Assembly (NCBI RefSeq): GCF_030035675.1
Contig: NC_084489.1
Coordinates: 14,025,001 to 14,089,000, forward strand
Direction of reading: 5' to 3'
DNA: 64,000 bases
Origin: Rhineura floridana
Lineage: Eukaryota; Chordata; Lepidosauria; Squamata; Rhineuridae
The position numbers were made by a program, and so were the translations under genes. Position 1 is the first letter of the stretch. The number at the start of each line of letters is the position of its first letter. The notes beneath the pieces are model-generated. The model had not been told where the DNA came from and did no database searches. It saw nothing but the letters and a program-made list of their open reading frames with translations. This document shows positions 10,051 to 23,300 of this stretch, piece after piece.

Positions 10051-12149
10051 TTGTGCTGTTGGTCACAGTGCATCCTCGTTGCCTGCCCTCAATGTCATAC
10101 TGCGGCTAAACATTGGCTTGAGGTCTTTTTTTCTGGAGTGGGTGAGTGGAGGTGACTTTTGGGATGCGTGGCATGGGGAATGAAGGGAAGGGGCGAAAGC
10201 TGGTAAATATGCCCTGCCTGGTCGGTCTTAGAATCAATTTCAGGTGGAGTCTAGATCAGGCTGTCTGTATTGCAGCTGCAGTTCTGCTGACTGACGCGGC
10301 ATCCTGATGCTGCTGCATAAAATACTGATTTGGGTGGTCATCTCTAGTATCCTTATAGTTCCAATTAGAAACGCTCTAAACCTTCTGAAGAGAAAAAAAC
10401 AGGTAGGGGTTTTGACACCACAGCCTCCTAGTGGAAGAATGATGATATTACCTTACTTACTAAGAGTATGAAGAAAAGATAAATATTTTTCCTCCCTCTG
10501 CTTCCAATAAAAAGCTGTAAATGTAAAGTTATGATAAGTGGTGGTATAATGAAGATACTTGATTGAAACTGAACTGCTGAATTTTTGTTTTCTTCTTTAT
10601 TTAGAAATTGTATTTATATAATTTAATTATATAATTGTTTACTTCATTTATTTTATTTTTATTTATCATTAGGTTTATATCCTACTTTTCCTCCAAGGAG
10701 CTCAAGGTTGCACGCGTGGCTCTCTTTCCTCTTCATTTTATTCTCACAACAACCCTGTGAGGTAGATTAGGCTGAGAGACTGTGGCTGGCTCAAGGCTAC
10801 CCAGTGAGTTTCATGGCTGAGTGGGGATTTGAACCCTGGTCTCCCAAGGTTCTAGTCCAACATTCCAACCACTACACTGCACTGACTCATAATTGCAGCT
10901 ATAATTATATAATTGCAATGGGAGCATAGTATGTAAATGAATGCTTAATTGTATAATATTTTGAGAACAGTGCTCAGATTACTTTCTTTTATATCTAAAT
11001 GCAACTACTGAATTGAAGTAACAAGTACAGTCTTCGATTAGGTGTAAAGAAGTATAAAGTGGTGCTTTCGGTATCGCTGTTGCCTCAAGCATTGGGGGGA
11101 AAGGTAGGAAGTGGTCAGGGCACTGTAGAGATTGCTTGTCATTCTTAATTTTGCCTAGTTTAGTGACTGGTCTTAGCACTGTTTCTAAGGGACTCATCTT
11201 TCAGCAATATTTCGTATTCCTATATAGGAAGTGCAATTCATATTGAGCCTTAACTGATATGTGTGTAGCCTAATTTTAAAAAACAGTCATTGTCCTGGTT
11301 AATACCATAGATTCAGAGTAACCGAAATTCATATTGTTTAATTTTAGAAGATGGAGGTTTTCAATTTTGGAAAAATAATACAAAGTGCAGTACTATATAT
11401 AGACTTTAAAAGACAAAACGTTTGTATAACATTGTTTGTGTGATTTGTAAGATGTCTTGGAGTTCTTGTTTAGAAATTGGATTTCCTTTTATCTGAAAGA
11501 CTGCCGGATGAACATTTTTTCTAACCATAACCGGATGAAAAATGAACATTTTTTCTAACCATAACCATCAGCTTATTTTTATGGTAGCTTCCATGAGAAC
11601 TGCACATTTCCCATGGTGGCGTACATTTCAAATTTCCAAGTAGATTGTGCAAATGTTCATTGGCATTCTGGAGGGATCTGAACTGAGTCTGATGCAGTTC
11701 ATGCAGTTTCATCCTTAAGACATGGATGAAAAAGTGGGCAAGTTGTGTGTATGAGATTTATAGGTGAAATAAATCCGGGCGGAGTTTCAAAAACTTAGTC
11801 TAAAAGTTCAAAATGAATTCAATGAACTGGGAAAATAGTAATATAATGTGTTATACTAATGAAAGTCTTGTTGATTGATTGAGACAAGTTCGACAAGCTT
11901 CTGAAATGAAGCCACCAAATCATGTACAAATGAGGCAAGGAAGTCACTGGCTAGGCCACAGAACTTCCAATAGATAATTGAGGATGTTAGTGAATATTAT
12001 GCATGAGTCAGTAGCTGGTGCTGTGGCACAAAAGGTCTACATTAAGTTCTAATAGAAACAATGTTTCCAAGACTTTAGGAATAGAAGTATTTGTGTACAT
12101 TTGGACTTCTGTATTTTTTTTTCAGAGCAACTAGGAAAGATAGTGGAAA
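10051..12149 (+). other. Presumed first (5' UTR) intron of KBTBD2, proximal part
   Basis: Mostly AT-rich sequence without coding signal. It contains a minus-strand SINE (10645-10893) and a short tandem duplication at about 11506-11567, in which a roughly 37-bp unit containing gaacattttttctaaccata occurs twice. Confidence 0.45.
10645..10893 (-). mobile_element. CORE/MIR-like tRNA SINE
   Basis: On the minus strand, a tRNA-like head (gtgtagtggttggaatgt at about 10878-10860) and B box gggttcaaatcc lead into the conserved core. In plus orientation the core reads aaccctgtgaggtagattag. The tail ends in an AT-rich run at 10645-10668. Similar copies occur at 52625-52795 and 62780-63000. Confidence 0.75.
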
Positions 12150-12325
12150 AATTCAGAGGAGTATGTTTATTTTATTCGTATTTAGTAAACAAAGCTAAGA
12201 ACTGTGAAACTGCCAAGCTTGTCTGGTATTGTATTTGCATTGTTACTAATGAAATTATGAAACGGGAAAATTTTCCACAGAAAAATAAAGTACTGGAAAA
12301 AATGTCCACCTCACATTACTGCTAG
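12150..12325. repeat. Unidentified repeat, copy 1 (partner at 14240-14440)
   Basis: Shared same-strand blocks are aaacaaagctaa, gaaactgccaa, a tattg-rich spacer, and ccacagaaaaataaagtact versus ccaaagaaaaataaagcact. Identity by eye is roughly 70 percent with gaps. It could be an ancient duplication or two copies of an uncharacterised interspersed repeat. Confidence 0.5.
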
Positions 12326-13384
12326 AAAGCAAATCATATAAAAAGAAGTTGAAGGCATTTATTATGTTTAACTTGCAGGTTATGGTGGCATTGCTGCTCT
12401 TTAAGGGGAAACATATTCATTGTAATATTTATGGGCAGCCTAAGAACAGCTGGCCATGTTCTTGCTCATCACCCTTGCCTTGATAAGTGATTCATCACAA
12501 GGTAACAGTGAGCCCCATTTTCTCTAACTTGGGCCGAGGGAGTGCTGATATCCCCCACAGTTGCACTGATCTTGAGCCAAACAGGATGGCTAGGATGGGC
12601 TGTTGAGATGCCCATCGTGCTTCAATCACCCAGTGTCAAAACAAGGCCCAGCCTTTCCCTGTCTCCAGAGAGGAATGCAAAAGGTGGTTGTTTCAGGCAC
12701 GGGTAGTGGAGGTGCTTGGAGCGCCTTAGCTGCCTATCACAAAAGAAAAGAATTGAACTCTGGCTCTACAGGGAGAAGGTAGAGGATGGCCATTTTGGCT
12801 GCAATTGGATGAAACACATGGCATCTTGGTCATACGCTGCCAAATGTGCCCCAGTCAGGATGTTTTTTAGTGAGTAACCAAGGTGCAAGGAGTGCCTCAG
12901 TTGCTCACTGCCAACAGAAACACCAATCTGTCCTTTGAGCTACTGCCAAAATGAACCTGTTTCTCTCCACATCTACAAAAATAGGGGATTTTGGAGGGGA
13001 ATGTTGCTATAATCCTGTGTACACCTACCTGGGAACAAGTGTCATTAAACATAATGAGATTTAATTCTGAGCAAACACAGGATTGCACTGAAGAGCAAGG
13101 GTAGCGATCTGGCAACCATAATGTTTGATTTGGCTACCAGGGCCAGCCAAAACATGTCCCTTTGCTAAGAAACAATTATTATTACTGCTGCTACTTCTGA
13201 AACTGTATGGGCTCTCATCAGCATATATTCTCCAAGTGGCTCATAGAAGCAAAGAATAATTTAAAAATACCCTTACAGTAATTGAAAAACGTCAACAAAC
13301 AATAAAATGCACCATAAATTAAAATACAAAAACAAAATGCAACACAAAACTTCTGTCAGCAGAATAAAACAAAAATAAGCTCAG

Positions 13385-13480
13385 GCAGGGGACATTCCCA
13401 GCCCCACCTGGAAATGCAGGAGATTGAACGTGGAACCTTCTGCATGCAAGGCAGATGCTCTACCACCTTACTTGATGGGG
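13385..13480 (-). mobile_element. tRNA-derived SINE fragment
   Basis: In minus orientation it reads tagagcatctgccttgcatg, then a B-box-like gttccacgttcaatctcc. This is the same family as 48590-48775, 51945-52140 and 59640-59820. Confidence 0.65.
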
Positions 13481-14239
13481 GCCCGTGGAGGAGGGCCTTA
13501 AAATAGAATGTTAAGGATTGGGTAGGTATCTACAGGAGAAGGCGATATTTCAGGTATCCTAGTCCCAAATTGCCACAGGCTTTGGAGATTAAAACCAGCA
13601 CTTTAAACTGGGCCTGGATATAGACTATGCTTACAACCACAATGAGAGATAGGTTGAGACAAAGCATTTCAGCAGAACTTGAGGAGACCCTTAGAGAAGC
13701 TGCAACATTTCTTTCCTTGAAGATGTTTAAGGAGAGGATGGCCAGGTGCGTGTCAGAGAAAGATGAGAAAAAGTGAGGTCACCAGATACAGGAGGGAGTA
13801 TCATGCAACACTGAAAAAAATGAAATTGCCCACATCTTTTATTGGGGTTCTTGTTGTTGTCAAAAAACATGTAATTGTTTTAAGAGAAAGTTTAAGTGTA
13901 GAATAGCTTGGCCAGGGATTACCTGATCCATTTGATTCCTTCTAAGTTTCTGACTATATTGTTTATCACACCATTGTATCTGCTGAGTGCTAGCCAAGTG
14001 GTGAATGACATTACAGCTGGGGCCCCCAGCAGGATTTAGAAGATCCCTCGGAACCCTGCTGCAACCAAGTTGTGAAGCTCTGTGCAGTTGAAATTGCATA
14101 TATTCATTCTGACTTGAACTCAGTAATGTGGGTTTTCTGGGGGGGGGAATTAACTGGAAAACTTTCCTATGCAAATTAGGGTAATTTGTACTGGAAAATG
14201 TTAGGACGCTGTAGATTCTAAGGCCTATAGAATGAATCA

Positions 14240-14440
14240 GTGTAGCATCTTTATTTTAATTCTATGTACTAAACAAAGCTAAAACTTTGAAACTGCCAAC
14301 TTTGTTTAATATTTCTTTGCAGATGGCATCCATTCATTGTTAATCATAAAGTTATGGAATAGAAAAATTTCCAAAGAAAAATAAAGCACTGAAAAATATT
14401 ATATTTTGGAAATGTTTCTGCTCCATATCACTCCTTAGAC
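14240..14440. repeat. Unidentified repeat, copy 2 (partner at 12150-12325)
   Basis: See the first copy for the shared blocks. This copy carries an extra stretch around gcatccattcattgttaatc that the first copy lacks. Confidence 0.5.
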
Positions 14441-14704
14441 TCCAGTTGTGCTGGAAGAATCTTTTACTCTGATCAGGCTTTTATACATATGTATGTTTTT
14501 CCTGAGGATATGGACAGGATTGTAAAATGTATGGTTTCAACGTGCATGCTGGACTCCTGCCTTTTTTCGATCTAATGCTTCCATGAAGGAGGACGGCATT
14601 CCTTCTGTCTTCTAGGAGATAGCTGTATGCCCTTTATTTGAAAAGCCATCTGTTGTTGACTCCTCTGATTTGGCAATTATGTCCAGTATTGAATATTTAA
14701 TTCA

Positions 14705-15130
14705 TAGGTGAGGTGCTCCAAGTTGCCTTAGAGGAAGCTGATTATCTAGATACTTGCCAATCTGGCTTCAGGCCACATTTTTGGAGTGACTGCTTTGGTC
14801 ACCTTCCTGGACACCTTGTACTGGGAGACATCATGGGGCAATTCTCATGGATTTCTCAGTGGGCTTTCAGTACCACCAGCCATGGCTTCCCTCTAGACTG
14901 TTGCAGGAATGGGGCTAAGGGGTACCATGTTGAATTTGTTCCAGTCATTTGTGAAGGGTAGGTCTCTGAATGTGATGTTGGGGGACTATGATCTTGGCTA
15001 CTGGATGTCTCAAGGTCCTTTCCTGTGCCTCATGTGTTTCAACATCTATGAAACTGCTAATTATAGTAATCTGGAGATTCAAGCTGAGATGCTTTGTTTT
15101 CTAAGCACTTTGGTTTGAGTCAAACAGACT
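14705..15130 (+). pseudogene. L2/CR1-type LINE reverse-transcriptase fossil
   Basis: Broken plus-strand frames give EEADYLDTCQSGFRPHFWSD and GRSLNVMLGDYDLGYWMSQG-PFLCLMCFNIYETA. These correspond to the L2/CR1 reverse-transcriptase block that normally reads roughly LEEAGYLDPFQSGFRP, GDY, CGVPQGS and LFNIYM. Substitutions, a frameshift between about 14880 and 14910, and the absent YADD box show it is dead and 5'- and 3'-truncated. Confidence 0.8.
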
Positions 15131-15403
15131 ATGAAGCACCTTTGGCTTGTTTAGGATCCAAAAGCCATAGTGGAAACCTTGAATTGTTTCTTGGGAGGTA
15201 TGAGGGATTGGATGTTGATGAACAAACAAACTTAGTCCAGATAAGATGGAAGTGCTATCAGTTGAGGTTATTAGGTGATCTGAGATTGGGGATGCAACCT
15301 GTCTAGGATGCATTAACCCTGAAGAATTGGGATTCTCTGTTTAATGGTGGTTCTTGATCAGACACTGCTTTTGGCTGCACAGATTTTTGTGATGATTAGA
15401 AGT

Positions 15404-15730
15404 CAAGGCTGTGGAGTCGGTATGTCAAACCTTCGACTCCAGCTCCTCTGTTTTTTCTACTGTCCGACTCCTTCATAAATGGCAAATGTATATTATTTAT
15501 TTATTTTATTTATTTATTATTTGATTTATATCCCACCTTTTCTCCCAACAGGAGCCCAGGGCAGCAAACACAAACGCTAAAAACACTTTAAGACATCATA
15601 AAAAGACCTTAAAATACATTAAAACAAAAAAAATAAATTATTAATTTTATTTTGAACCCGGAGTCGGTACATTTCTTCCGACTCCACCCAAAATTGCTTC
15701 CAACTCCACGACTCCGACTCGACAGCCCTG
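15404..15730. mobile_element. hAT-type MITE (CAGGGCTGTGGAGTCGG family) interrupted by an L2 tail
   Basis: It starts CAAGGCTGTGGAGTCGG and ends with the inverse, CGACAGCCCTG. It is flanked by an 8-bp duplication, ttagaagt (15396-15403) and ctagaagt (15731-15738), with one difference. Many gactccg units make the arms self-complementary. From about 15494 to 15645 it is interrupted by the 3' end of an L2-type LINE in minus orientation (tgatttatatcccacctttt, then aaaacatcata-type tail sequence). A second copy lies at 33224-33648. Confidence 0.82.
15494..15645 (-). mobile_element. L2-type LINE 3' tail inserted in the hAT MITE
   Basis: In minus orientation it ends in a tandem ATAAATAA run, preceded by gggatataaatcaaat and cctgggctcctgttggg. 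This is the common squamate L2 3' terminus, also seen at 50850-50903 and 32826-32900. Confidence 0.75.
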
Positions 15731-15987
15731 CTAGAAGTGCTGATATGCTAGTTGTGCCTTTCCCCTGGAAGCAGGCTTCATTATGCAGTAGTAGCTTGGA
15801 AGACTGGGTTATTGTAACACACTCGGTGTGGGGCTGTCCATAAAGTGTTTGGAAACACACAGCTGCTAGGCTGTTGTCTGGAGTGGGGTGGTTGGAACGT
15901 ACGACTCCAGTGTTGCACTTCTTGCCTATGTGTTTTTTTGGAGGAAGCAATTTTAGGTGCCCGTTGTAACATTATACCTGTAAACTG

Positions 15988-16118
15988 GGGTGGCCAACTT
16001 GTGGTTCTGCAAATGTGGTTGGACTACATCTCCTGTCAGCCCCAGGCAGTATGGTCAGAGATGATGGGAGCTGCAGCACAATAACATCTGGAGGACTATG
16101 GGTTAGTCATCTCTGCTG
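15988..16118. repeat. Old copy of the hairpin MITE family
   Basis: It shows tggttggactacatctcctg, cagccccaggcagtatggtc and gatgggagctgcagcaca, followed by an aacatctggagg arm. The arms are diverged. Confidence 0.55.
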
Positions 16119-16953
16119 TAAACTGTTTGGGATCAAATTAACTGAAGATTATCTGAAGTACTCCCATGGAAAGTTCTGTGGTGTAGTTGTACTGATGGGG
16201 GGCTGTGGGAAGTTATCTTGAACCCACAGGATTCAAAAACCCCTCTTCCTGAAATGCCACAAGAAAGGCCAACCCTGAAGCTGGTGCAGTAAAAATTTCT
16301 GTCATAGATGTCAAGGGCAGGAGGGCAGAAAAAGTCAAGTCAGTCTGACAGTAATGAGCTGGCAGGGCACAGGAAATTATGGTAGCCACCACTGTAGGAC
16401 TGCTCTGTGTATAACTAAAATATTTGAATGTGACATTGTGAGCTTCAGTACCTTCTTGATTGAAATCTGTCTCAAATTAACGTTAGATGGGTGAAATTAG
16501 ATGTGCATTTCAACTCTGTAGCCTAAAAAGCATTGCAGAAACATCTGGGTTTCCTCTGTGACCAGGATTCCAAAATGTTCCCGTCTTACAGGTAAGATCT
16601 GGAGTCTGATGATAACCATACCATGTTACATATTATATAGAGAGACAAAAACTTGACCCATCATTGCAATTGTTAAGAGACTTTGTCAAGCTGGTAGAAG
16701 TTGGACCAGTTAGCCACAGTCAGTGGATTTTGTAACATTTCCTTATCCAGGGTTCCATTTCTAGTTGTAGGTATTCTTAATGCATCAAAGGAGTAGGGAA
16801 GGCATTGAACATACTCACCACCTTAGTTTTTGCACTTGCAAATGGTCTTCATAACAGGCGAATGGTTTAAAATAACATTCCAAACAGTTTTTAGGCAGAA
16901 TGATGGTAAGACAGGCTTAGAAAAACTACTGACAAGATTGTTTTCTCTTCTAG

Positions 16954-17306
16954 TCACAAGTGATCGAGAGATGGTTCAAGAAAATCTACCTCACAAATTA
17001 CATTTGCCTGCCTATGTGCTGCATCACTGGAAATCCCAACAGGAACTTGGCAGTCGTTCTTGAAAGACTCAGGAGAACAGATGGACACCTAAATGTATTG
17101 CACCCTAGCAGTGGGTCGAAATTTGAAGTATTACAGATTCAGCAGTCCAATCCATCATTGATAAATGGCTTAGTAAAGTTAGCAAAGGGTTCAAAAAATC
17201 CTCTAGTTTCTTCTGAATTCTTCAAGAAATGATTGCTTGACCTCTTTCCTGCTGAAATAAAGTGGCTTCTCTAATTTGGTCCTGGAAATATTAATGGAAT
17301 GCAGTC
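16954..17306 (+). other. Possible 5' UTR exon sequence of KBTBD2
   Basis: A strong polypyrimidine tract and acceptor (ttttctcttctag, ending 16953) lie upstream. No better acceptor sits close to the start codon: the AG at 17303-17304 has a poor pyrimidine tract. The coding exon may therefore extend upstream to 16954 as leader. An upstream open frame (16960-17232) would fall within it. This needs transcript data. Confidence 0.3.
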
Positions 17307-20300
17307 ATGTCTACCCAGGAGGAAAGGCAGATCAATACAGAATATGCTGTATCCTTATTGGAGCAGTTAAAGTTGTTCTATGAACAGCAGTTGCTAACTG
17401 ACATTGTTTTAATTGTTGACGGCACTGAATTCTCATGCCATAAGATGGTTCTTGCTACGTGTAGCTCTTACTTCAGGTATGTGTTTATAGTGGTGTTTCT
17501 TCCAAGCAAATGTATTAATCTCTTATCTAAAACCTCAGTGTGTAGTATAATTCATTTTAAAATGGCTCTGTTAGTAACTTGAAATGAATGGAGTTGTGTC
17601 AGTGAGAAGTGGAAGGGCTAAACCAGAGTGCACAACTCTAGGGCTCCATGAATGGTACTGCTTCTGTTGTAAGAGTGAAATTTGCCTGTCTTTTTTTTTA
17701 TTTAGGCTATACAGTGTAAGGGGTTATGGAAGAAAGTCTGCCTAATGGAAATAAGAGCTAAAATGTCTCCAGCTCAATATCACCATTTGTGCAGAAGGAG
17801 CATTTTTCTTGATTTTACAGTTTGAGATTTGCCCAGTGCTGGGAAAGTAAAGGCCATGGCCACTCTTGCCCTAGAGCTGAGAATGAATAGATCTAGTGGG
17901 AGGACTTGGGTGTCTCAAAATATCCCATTGCTCTGTTGTACTTGTGGAGAACATTTGGGCATCCAGATGTTGTTGAACTACAACTGCCACTATCCCTGGC
18001 TATTGGTCTTGTTTGCTGGCCTTGATGGAAGTTGCAGTTCAGCAACAACTGGAGGGGCAAAGGTTCCCCCACACCTGCTCTGTTCTGTATTAGAGAACAT
18101 AGAGACATCAGGAAAACAGAATATCCCCATGAAATAGGTGTTTAATTCCATCAGCCTGAAGATTAGAGTATTACAGAGCAGGTTAGGGAAAATAGCATAG
18201 TTCATGATCTACTTACAGGGTTAGCCAATGTGGTGTCCTCCAGATGTTGTGGGCTGCAATGCTGACCATTGGCCATTTCGGTTACTAGGAGTTGTAGTCC
18301 ATAATATCATAATATCATGTGGCTACCCCTGCTTTGGAAGAATTAGGCAGGAGACTCTTTTAATGATCTGCTAAGCTCCAGATCAAACTGACTATGGTGA
18401 ATATGCCCAGAGCTACGGGCATATCCCAGTATCTGCTGTAATATTCATTGTACAACAGCCAGAGTACAATAACTTTAGAAAATAAAAATGATATAAATGT
18501 TGCAGAGGACGCTGGGTCAAGCTTGCTGTCCCATATGTTTTGTTCCAATGTGTGTTTGAAACTTCCTATTATGGTTGAAATCTCAGTGTATATTAATGTA
18601 ATGAAACAAAAACACAGTGTGTATTAATGATTCTCGGTCAGCGGGGTAGTGGAGCATACAGGAATGGGTTAACTCCTCCTGTAGGCGGAGTCAAACTTTA
18701 ACAAAGTGTTAGATGGTGGCCAGCCAGAAGGGGAGGGAACTACCCTCTAACTGCTAGTCTTGACTGCCTCCAGCGAATTAACAGAGTCAACTGTATGCTC
18801 CTGTATCTCAGTCAGGGGTACAGAGAGGAAAGTGCTTTTTCTTTTTGGACTTCTGGTTTTCTCTGTCTAACCCTGCCTGTCAGTGATTAGGTAGGCGACC
18901 GGGGGGGGGGGGGAGAAGAACTATTTGGGGGGGGGGTTGGCATTTTTTGATCCACCCTTAGTGGGGAGGTAGCCAGGGATCCATCGCTGGTCCCTCCATG
19001 GCTTCCCTGAGGTGGCAGAAGACGGAACGTCTGCATCCTGCACTTCCAAAAGGCAAGAGCAGCGGTTGGTTTTGGTGGGAGGTAGACGGGAAGTGTCCCA
19101 GGCCCCTCCGTGGCTCCTCAACAGCAGTGGATGGCAGCGGCTGTCGCTCTGCTCTTATTTTTCCCCTCAGAGCGGAGGGGAGGAGTGAAGACTTGTTTTT
19201 TGGCAGGAAGGAGGTAGCCGGGAAGCATCCCAGGCCCCTCCATTGTCGCAGAGCGGTTGCAGCCAGCACCATGCCAGCTCTTCTGTGGGACTGGAGGAGG
19301 AGTGGTAGCCGGGAGGCATCCCAGCTCCCCCGCATTGCCATGGAGTGGCAGCAATCAGACCTGTGGGGCGTCGCATAGCGCCTGGTCGCAGCGCAGGCAA
19401 TTCAGCCCAGAGACTCCTTGTCTCTAGACATCATGGAGGCGTATCTGCACGTTCCAATTCTGCCCCAGCATTGTCGGTATCTGCGCTTTGCACACAGAGG
19501 GCAGCAATACCAGTGCAAAGCCCTGCTGTTCGGTCTCTCGCTCCCAGAGTTTTCATGAAACTCATGGCAATGGTGATGGGACATCTGTGCATTCAGGGGG
19601 TACACGTGTACCCCTATCTAGATGACCTCATCTGAGCCCTGTCTCTTCAGGGAGTGAGACAGGGTGTGGAGAGTACTATCCGCTGTCTAGAAGCCCATGG
19701 CTTTGTCGTCAATACATCCAAGAGTCATCTGCTACCTACGCAGCACCTTCAACATCTTGGGGTAGTGATAGACACGGAGCAGTCCAAGTTGTTTCTGTCG
19801 GAGGACAGGATATCCAAACATCAGTGTCAGCTACTTACCTGTCTCAGAGGCAAACGGATCTGGCTGAGCAGCCTAGCCAAGCTCCAGGGCTCAATGATAG
19901 CGGTAATTGGCTCAGTACCCTGGGCAAGATTTCATTCCAGGGCGTTAGTGGCTTCTACTGCCTTTCCAGGACAAAATTGCTTGTTGATGGACGGGCTCAA
20001 TTCTAGTAAGCAGAGAGGTGAGGGACTCTCTGCTCTGGTGGTGCCATCTGCCCAAACTATGGAAGGGGCTGTCGCTTCAGCCACAGTTGTTACCATGGAT
20101 GCCAGCCTCACGGGATGGGGGGCTACGTGCCTGAACCAATTTGCACAGGGAACATGGCAGGTGCAGGAGAGAACACATTCAACCAACAGGCTGGAGCTCA
20201 GGGCAGTCAGATTGGCTCTCCAGCACTTCCTCTCCATCCTGGCACAAGCCCACGTACTGATCCAGACTGACGACATCTCCACGATGGCTCATTTGAACCG

Positions 20301-23300
20301 TCGGGGGAACAAGGTCAAGTTCTCTGCAGAAGGAAACCGGTTTCATCTTCAGGTGGGCAGAGCAGCACCTGGTATACATTTTGGCAGTTCATTTGAAGGG
20401 GACGCTGAACACCCAGGCAACATTGTCTCAGCAGAGAGCAGGTTCAGCAGGGTGAATGGGCTCTCCACAGGGAGATTTTTCGTCAGCTGGTACAGATGTG
20501 GGGGACCCCCGTGCATAGATCTCTTTGTGTCTGAGGCAAACGCGCAGGTCGACAGCTTTATGTCGCGTTACTGGGAGCCCAAGGCTCAGGAAGCAGACGC
20601 CCTCTCTGTACCCTGGCCCGGGGTCTCCTGTACGCGTTTCCCCCTCTGCCACTCCTGACCAGGTTCATATGCGGGCTCAGGGCTCTTCAAGCACAGGCAG
20701 TGGTTATAGCTCCCCACTGGCCCAGACGACCATGGTTCTCCGATCTGGTGGACCTCAGCTAGGAACCTCCCTGGAGGCTCTCCCGGAGACAAGACTTCTC
20801 TCCCAGGGATCTTTGCTCCACCCAGCTCCAGACTGGCTACAGCTTCACACATGGAGATTGAACAGCGATCATTGAAAGGAGAGGGTTTCTCAGATAGTCA
20901 TAGGCACTGTATTGGCCTTGGACAGGACCTCCACACAGAGGATTTATGAGATCATATGGGGAGCTTTCAATCGGTGGTGCAGGCGTAAGGGTCTGATGCA
21001 CAGTGAGTGTCATCCTGGATTTACTTCAGGATGGGCTGGATCAGGGGTTAGCCCCTAACATGCTGAAGCAACAGGCTGTGGTGTTAGGTAGCGTCCTTTC
21101 TCTGGCAGGAGGCTGCTCTTTAGCATCCCACCCCAGGGTTAAACGCTTTCTGAGGGGGGGCGTCCATCGTATCTTCCCCCACTCTGCACAGATTTCCCTC
21201 TTGGGCTCTCCCCTTGGTTCTCAGAGCCCTCTGCTCTTCACCTTTTGAACCAGCTCGAACATTGTCTCCTAAGTTACTTACATTTAAGACAGTGTTTTTG
21301 GTGGCGGTGACGTCTGCTTGGAGGGTGGGAGAGATCGGGGCGCTCTCAGCTTGAGAGGACCTTTGCATGTTTCACCCCGATAAAGTGGTTCTCCTGCCAG
21401 ATCCCACTTTTCTGCCCAAGGTAAATTCGGTGTTCCACAGGGCTTCTGTCCACACCCTATGCATCCTAGGGAAAAGGAATGGCACAAGCTGGATGTCAAG
21501 CGGATACTCAAGATCTACCTAGATAGGACTGAATCATTCCGTAAGATGGAGTCCCTCTTTGTTTCCTTCAAAAAGGGGGCACAGGGACGGAAAATGTCAC
21601 GCTCGTTCATCAGCAGATGGGTCAGGGAGTGTGTGTCCTTGGCATATCAGGCTGCCAACAGATCTCTGCCGAGTGGCATTACTGCTCACTCAGTCAGAGG
21701 GGCAGCGGCCACAGCTGCGCTGGACAGGGAGGCACCACTGGAGGAGATCCGTAGGGAAGCTACATTGTCACAGCCATACACCTTTATCAGCCACTACAAG
21801 GTGGATAAGTTTGCCTCTGCCGATGCAGCCTTCAGCAGGAGGGTTCTTCAGAGGGTAGTGGCCTAGCCCTGTATCCCCCCTAGGGATGTGGGATTCACTG
21901 CTTCAGTACATCCCATTCCTGTATGCTCCACTACCCCGCTGACCAAGAATGGAAAGTTGGACTTACCATGAAATGTCCCTCTGGTCAGCAGTGAGTGGAG
22001 CATACAGTCCCATCCTGCAGGGGTGGCTAGGCCAAGGGGCGGGAAGGATCTCCTCTTCGAGGTCCATAGGCGAATCGCATTTGTGCGGTAACCTGGATAG
22101 TGTAGGGAGGGCCTCCCATGACATCCTCCTGCACTGTTTACTATTATTCCGTATTCTTTTACTGTGCATGGTTCGCACACTGCGTTAGTTTTTTGCGATG
22201 TTTAGGTGGCCGGCCTCGCTGGGTCAGCTTTATCATGACTGGCAGTTAGAGGGTGGTTCCCTCCCCTTCTGGCTGGCCACCGTCTAACACTTTGTTAAAG
22301 TTTGACTCTGCCTACCATTCCTGAATGCTCCACTCCCCGCTGACCAGAAGGACATTTCCTGGTAAGTCCAACTTTCCAAATGAAACAAAAACACAGAAGA
22401 CTCCTCTTGGCTTGCCATTGTGCTATGTGTACCAGAACATATTGGTAACCCTTAAAAACTAGAAACCAGTTCCAAAACAAACTGTTTTAGGTACAGGTAT
22501 TTTCACTCTAGTAACTTGTCAAGTACTCAAGGAATAATACATTGAACTATCTTAAGAATCATGCCAGACTCTGGTACACATGGTGACTGCATGAAAGAGG
22601 AAGTTAAAGTTACCTGCAGATGAGTGTGAAATACTCTAATGAAAGTTTTACTGAACTCCAAATAGTCTAGTAATTATGTATATGTACAAATGAAGTTTGC
22701 TGGTAATTACTGCAGGCCATTTACAGGTGTCCTAATGTGTTTGACCAAAAAAGATTTTGACAATTGACAACTCAGCATTGGAAATTAGGAAGTTGGATGT
22801 AATAACTGTGGGGTTTTTTTGTTATAAAGAAAGGCGCAAACAGGCTGAACTTCAGTCAACATTGCTGTTGTAGGAGAAATATAAATTCATTTTAGATGTA
22901 TAAGGATGCTTAGTATAACTTAAATACAGAAAATTAATATATAGCATGTATTCATATGTTTAGCAAACTGATTTGTGCCTGGATAAGATCTTGATTTGCA
23001 CATGATCTGGACATGTACCTTATCTATGAAATAAGATGTAAATCTTTCCAAATGCCAATTCTTATAAGAGGATGAGGATGGTGTATAGGTTGAGGCTCAT
23101 TTTCACATCCAGTCACATGAAATAGCTATATGCCTTGGGTTATTGTGTCAACTGTGTCCCAGCTCTTTAATATTTGCTGATACTTAACTGCTCAGAACAG
23201 AGCAACTTATAAGAGAGATGATCTAAATGATATTAATATGAACAAAGCTGAATACTACTTGGTACTAAAAATTTGAAAATGCAGCAAAGCATACGATATA

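Noticed and set aside
17477-17582. C-terminal extension of the first KBTBD2 coding exon ([12 protein letters not shown])
   Set aside because: This is read-through past a canonical donor (AG|GTATGT); the next exon restores AMFMSGL exactly as in the known protein.
18958-19400. Overlapping open frames of 66-127 codons on both strands
   Set aside because: They lie in a GC-rich, internally repetitive part of the DIRS element; stop-poor composition explains them and none shows a family motif.
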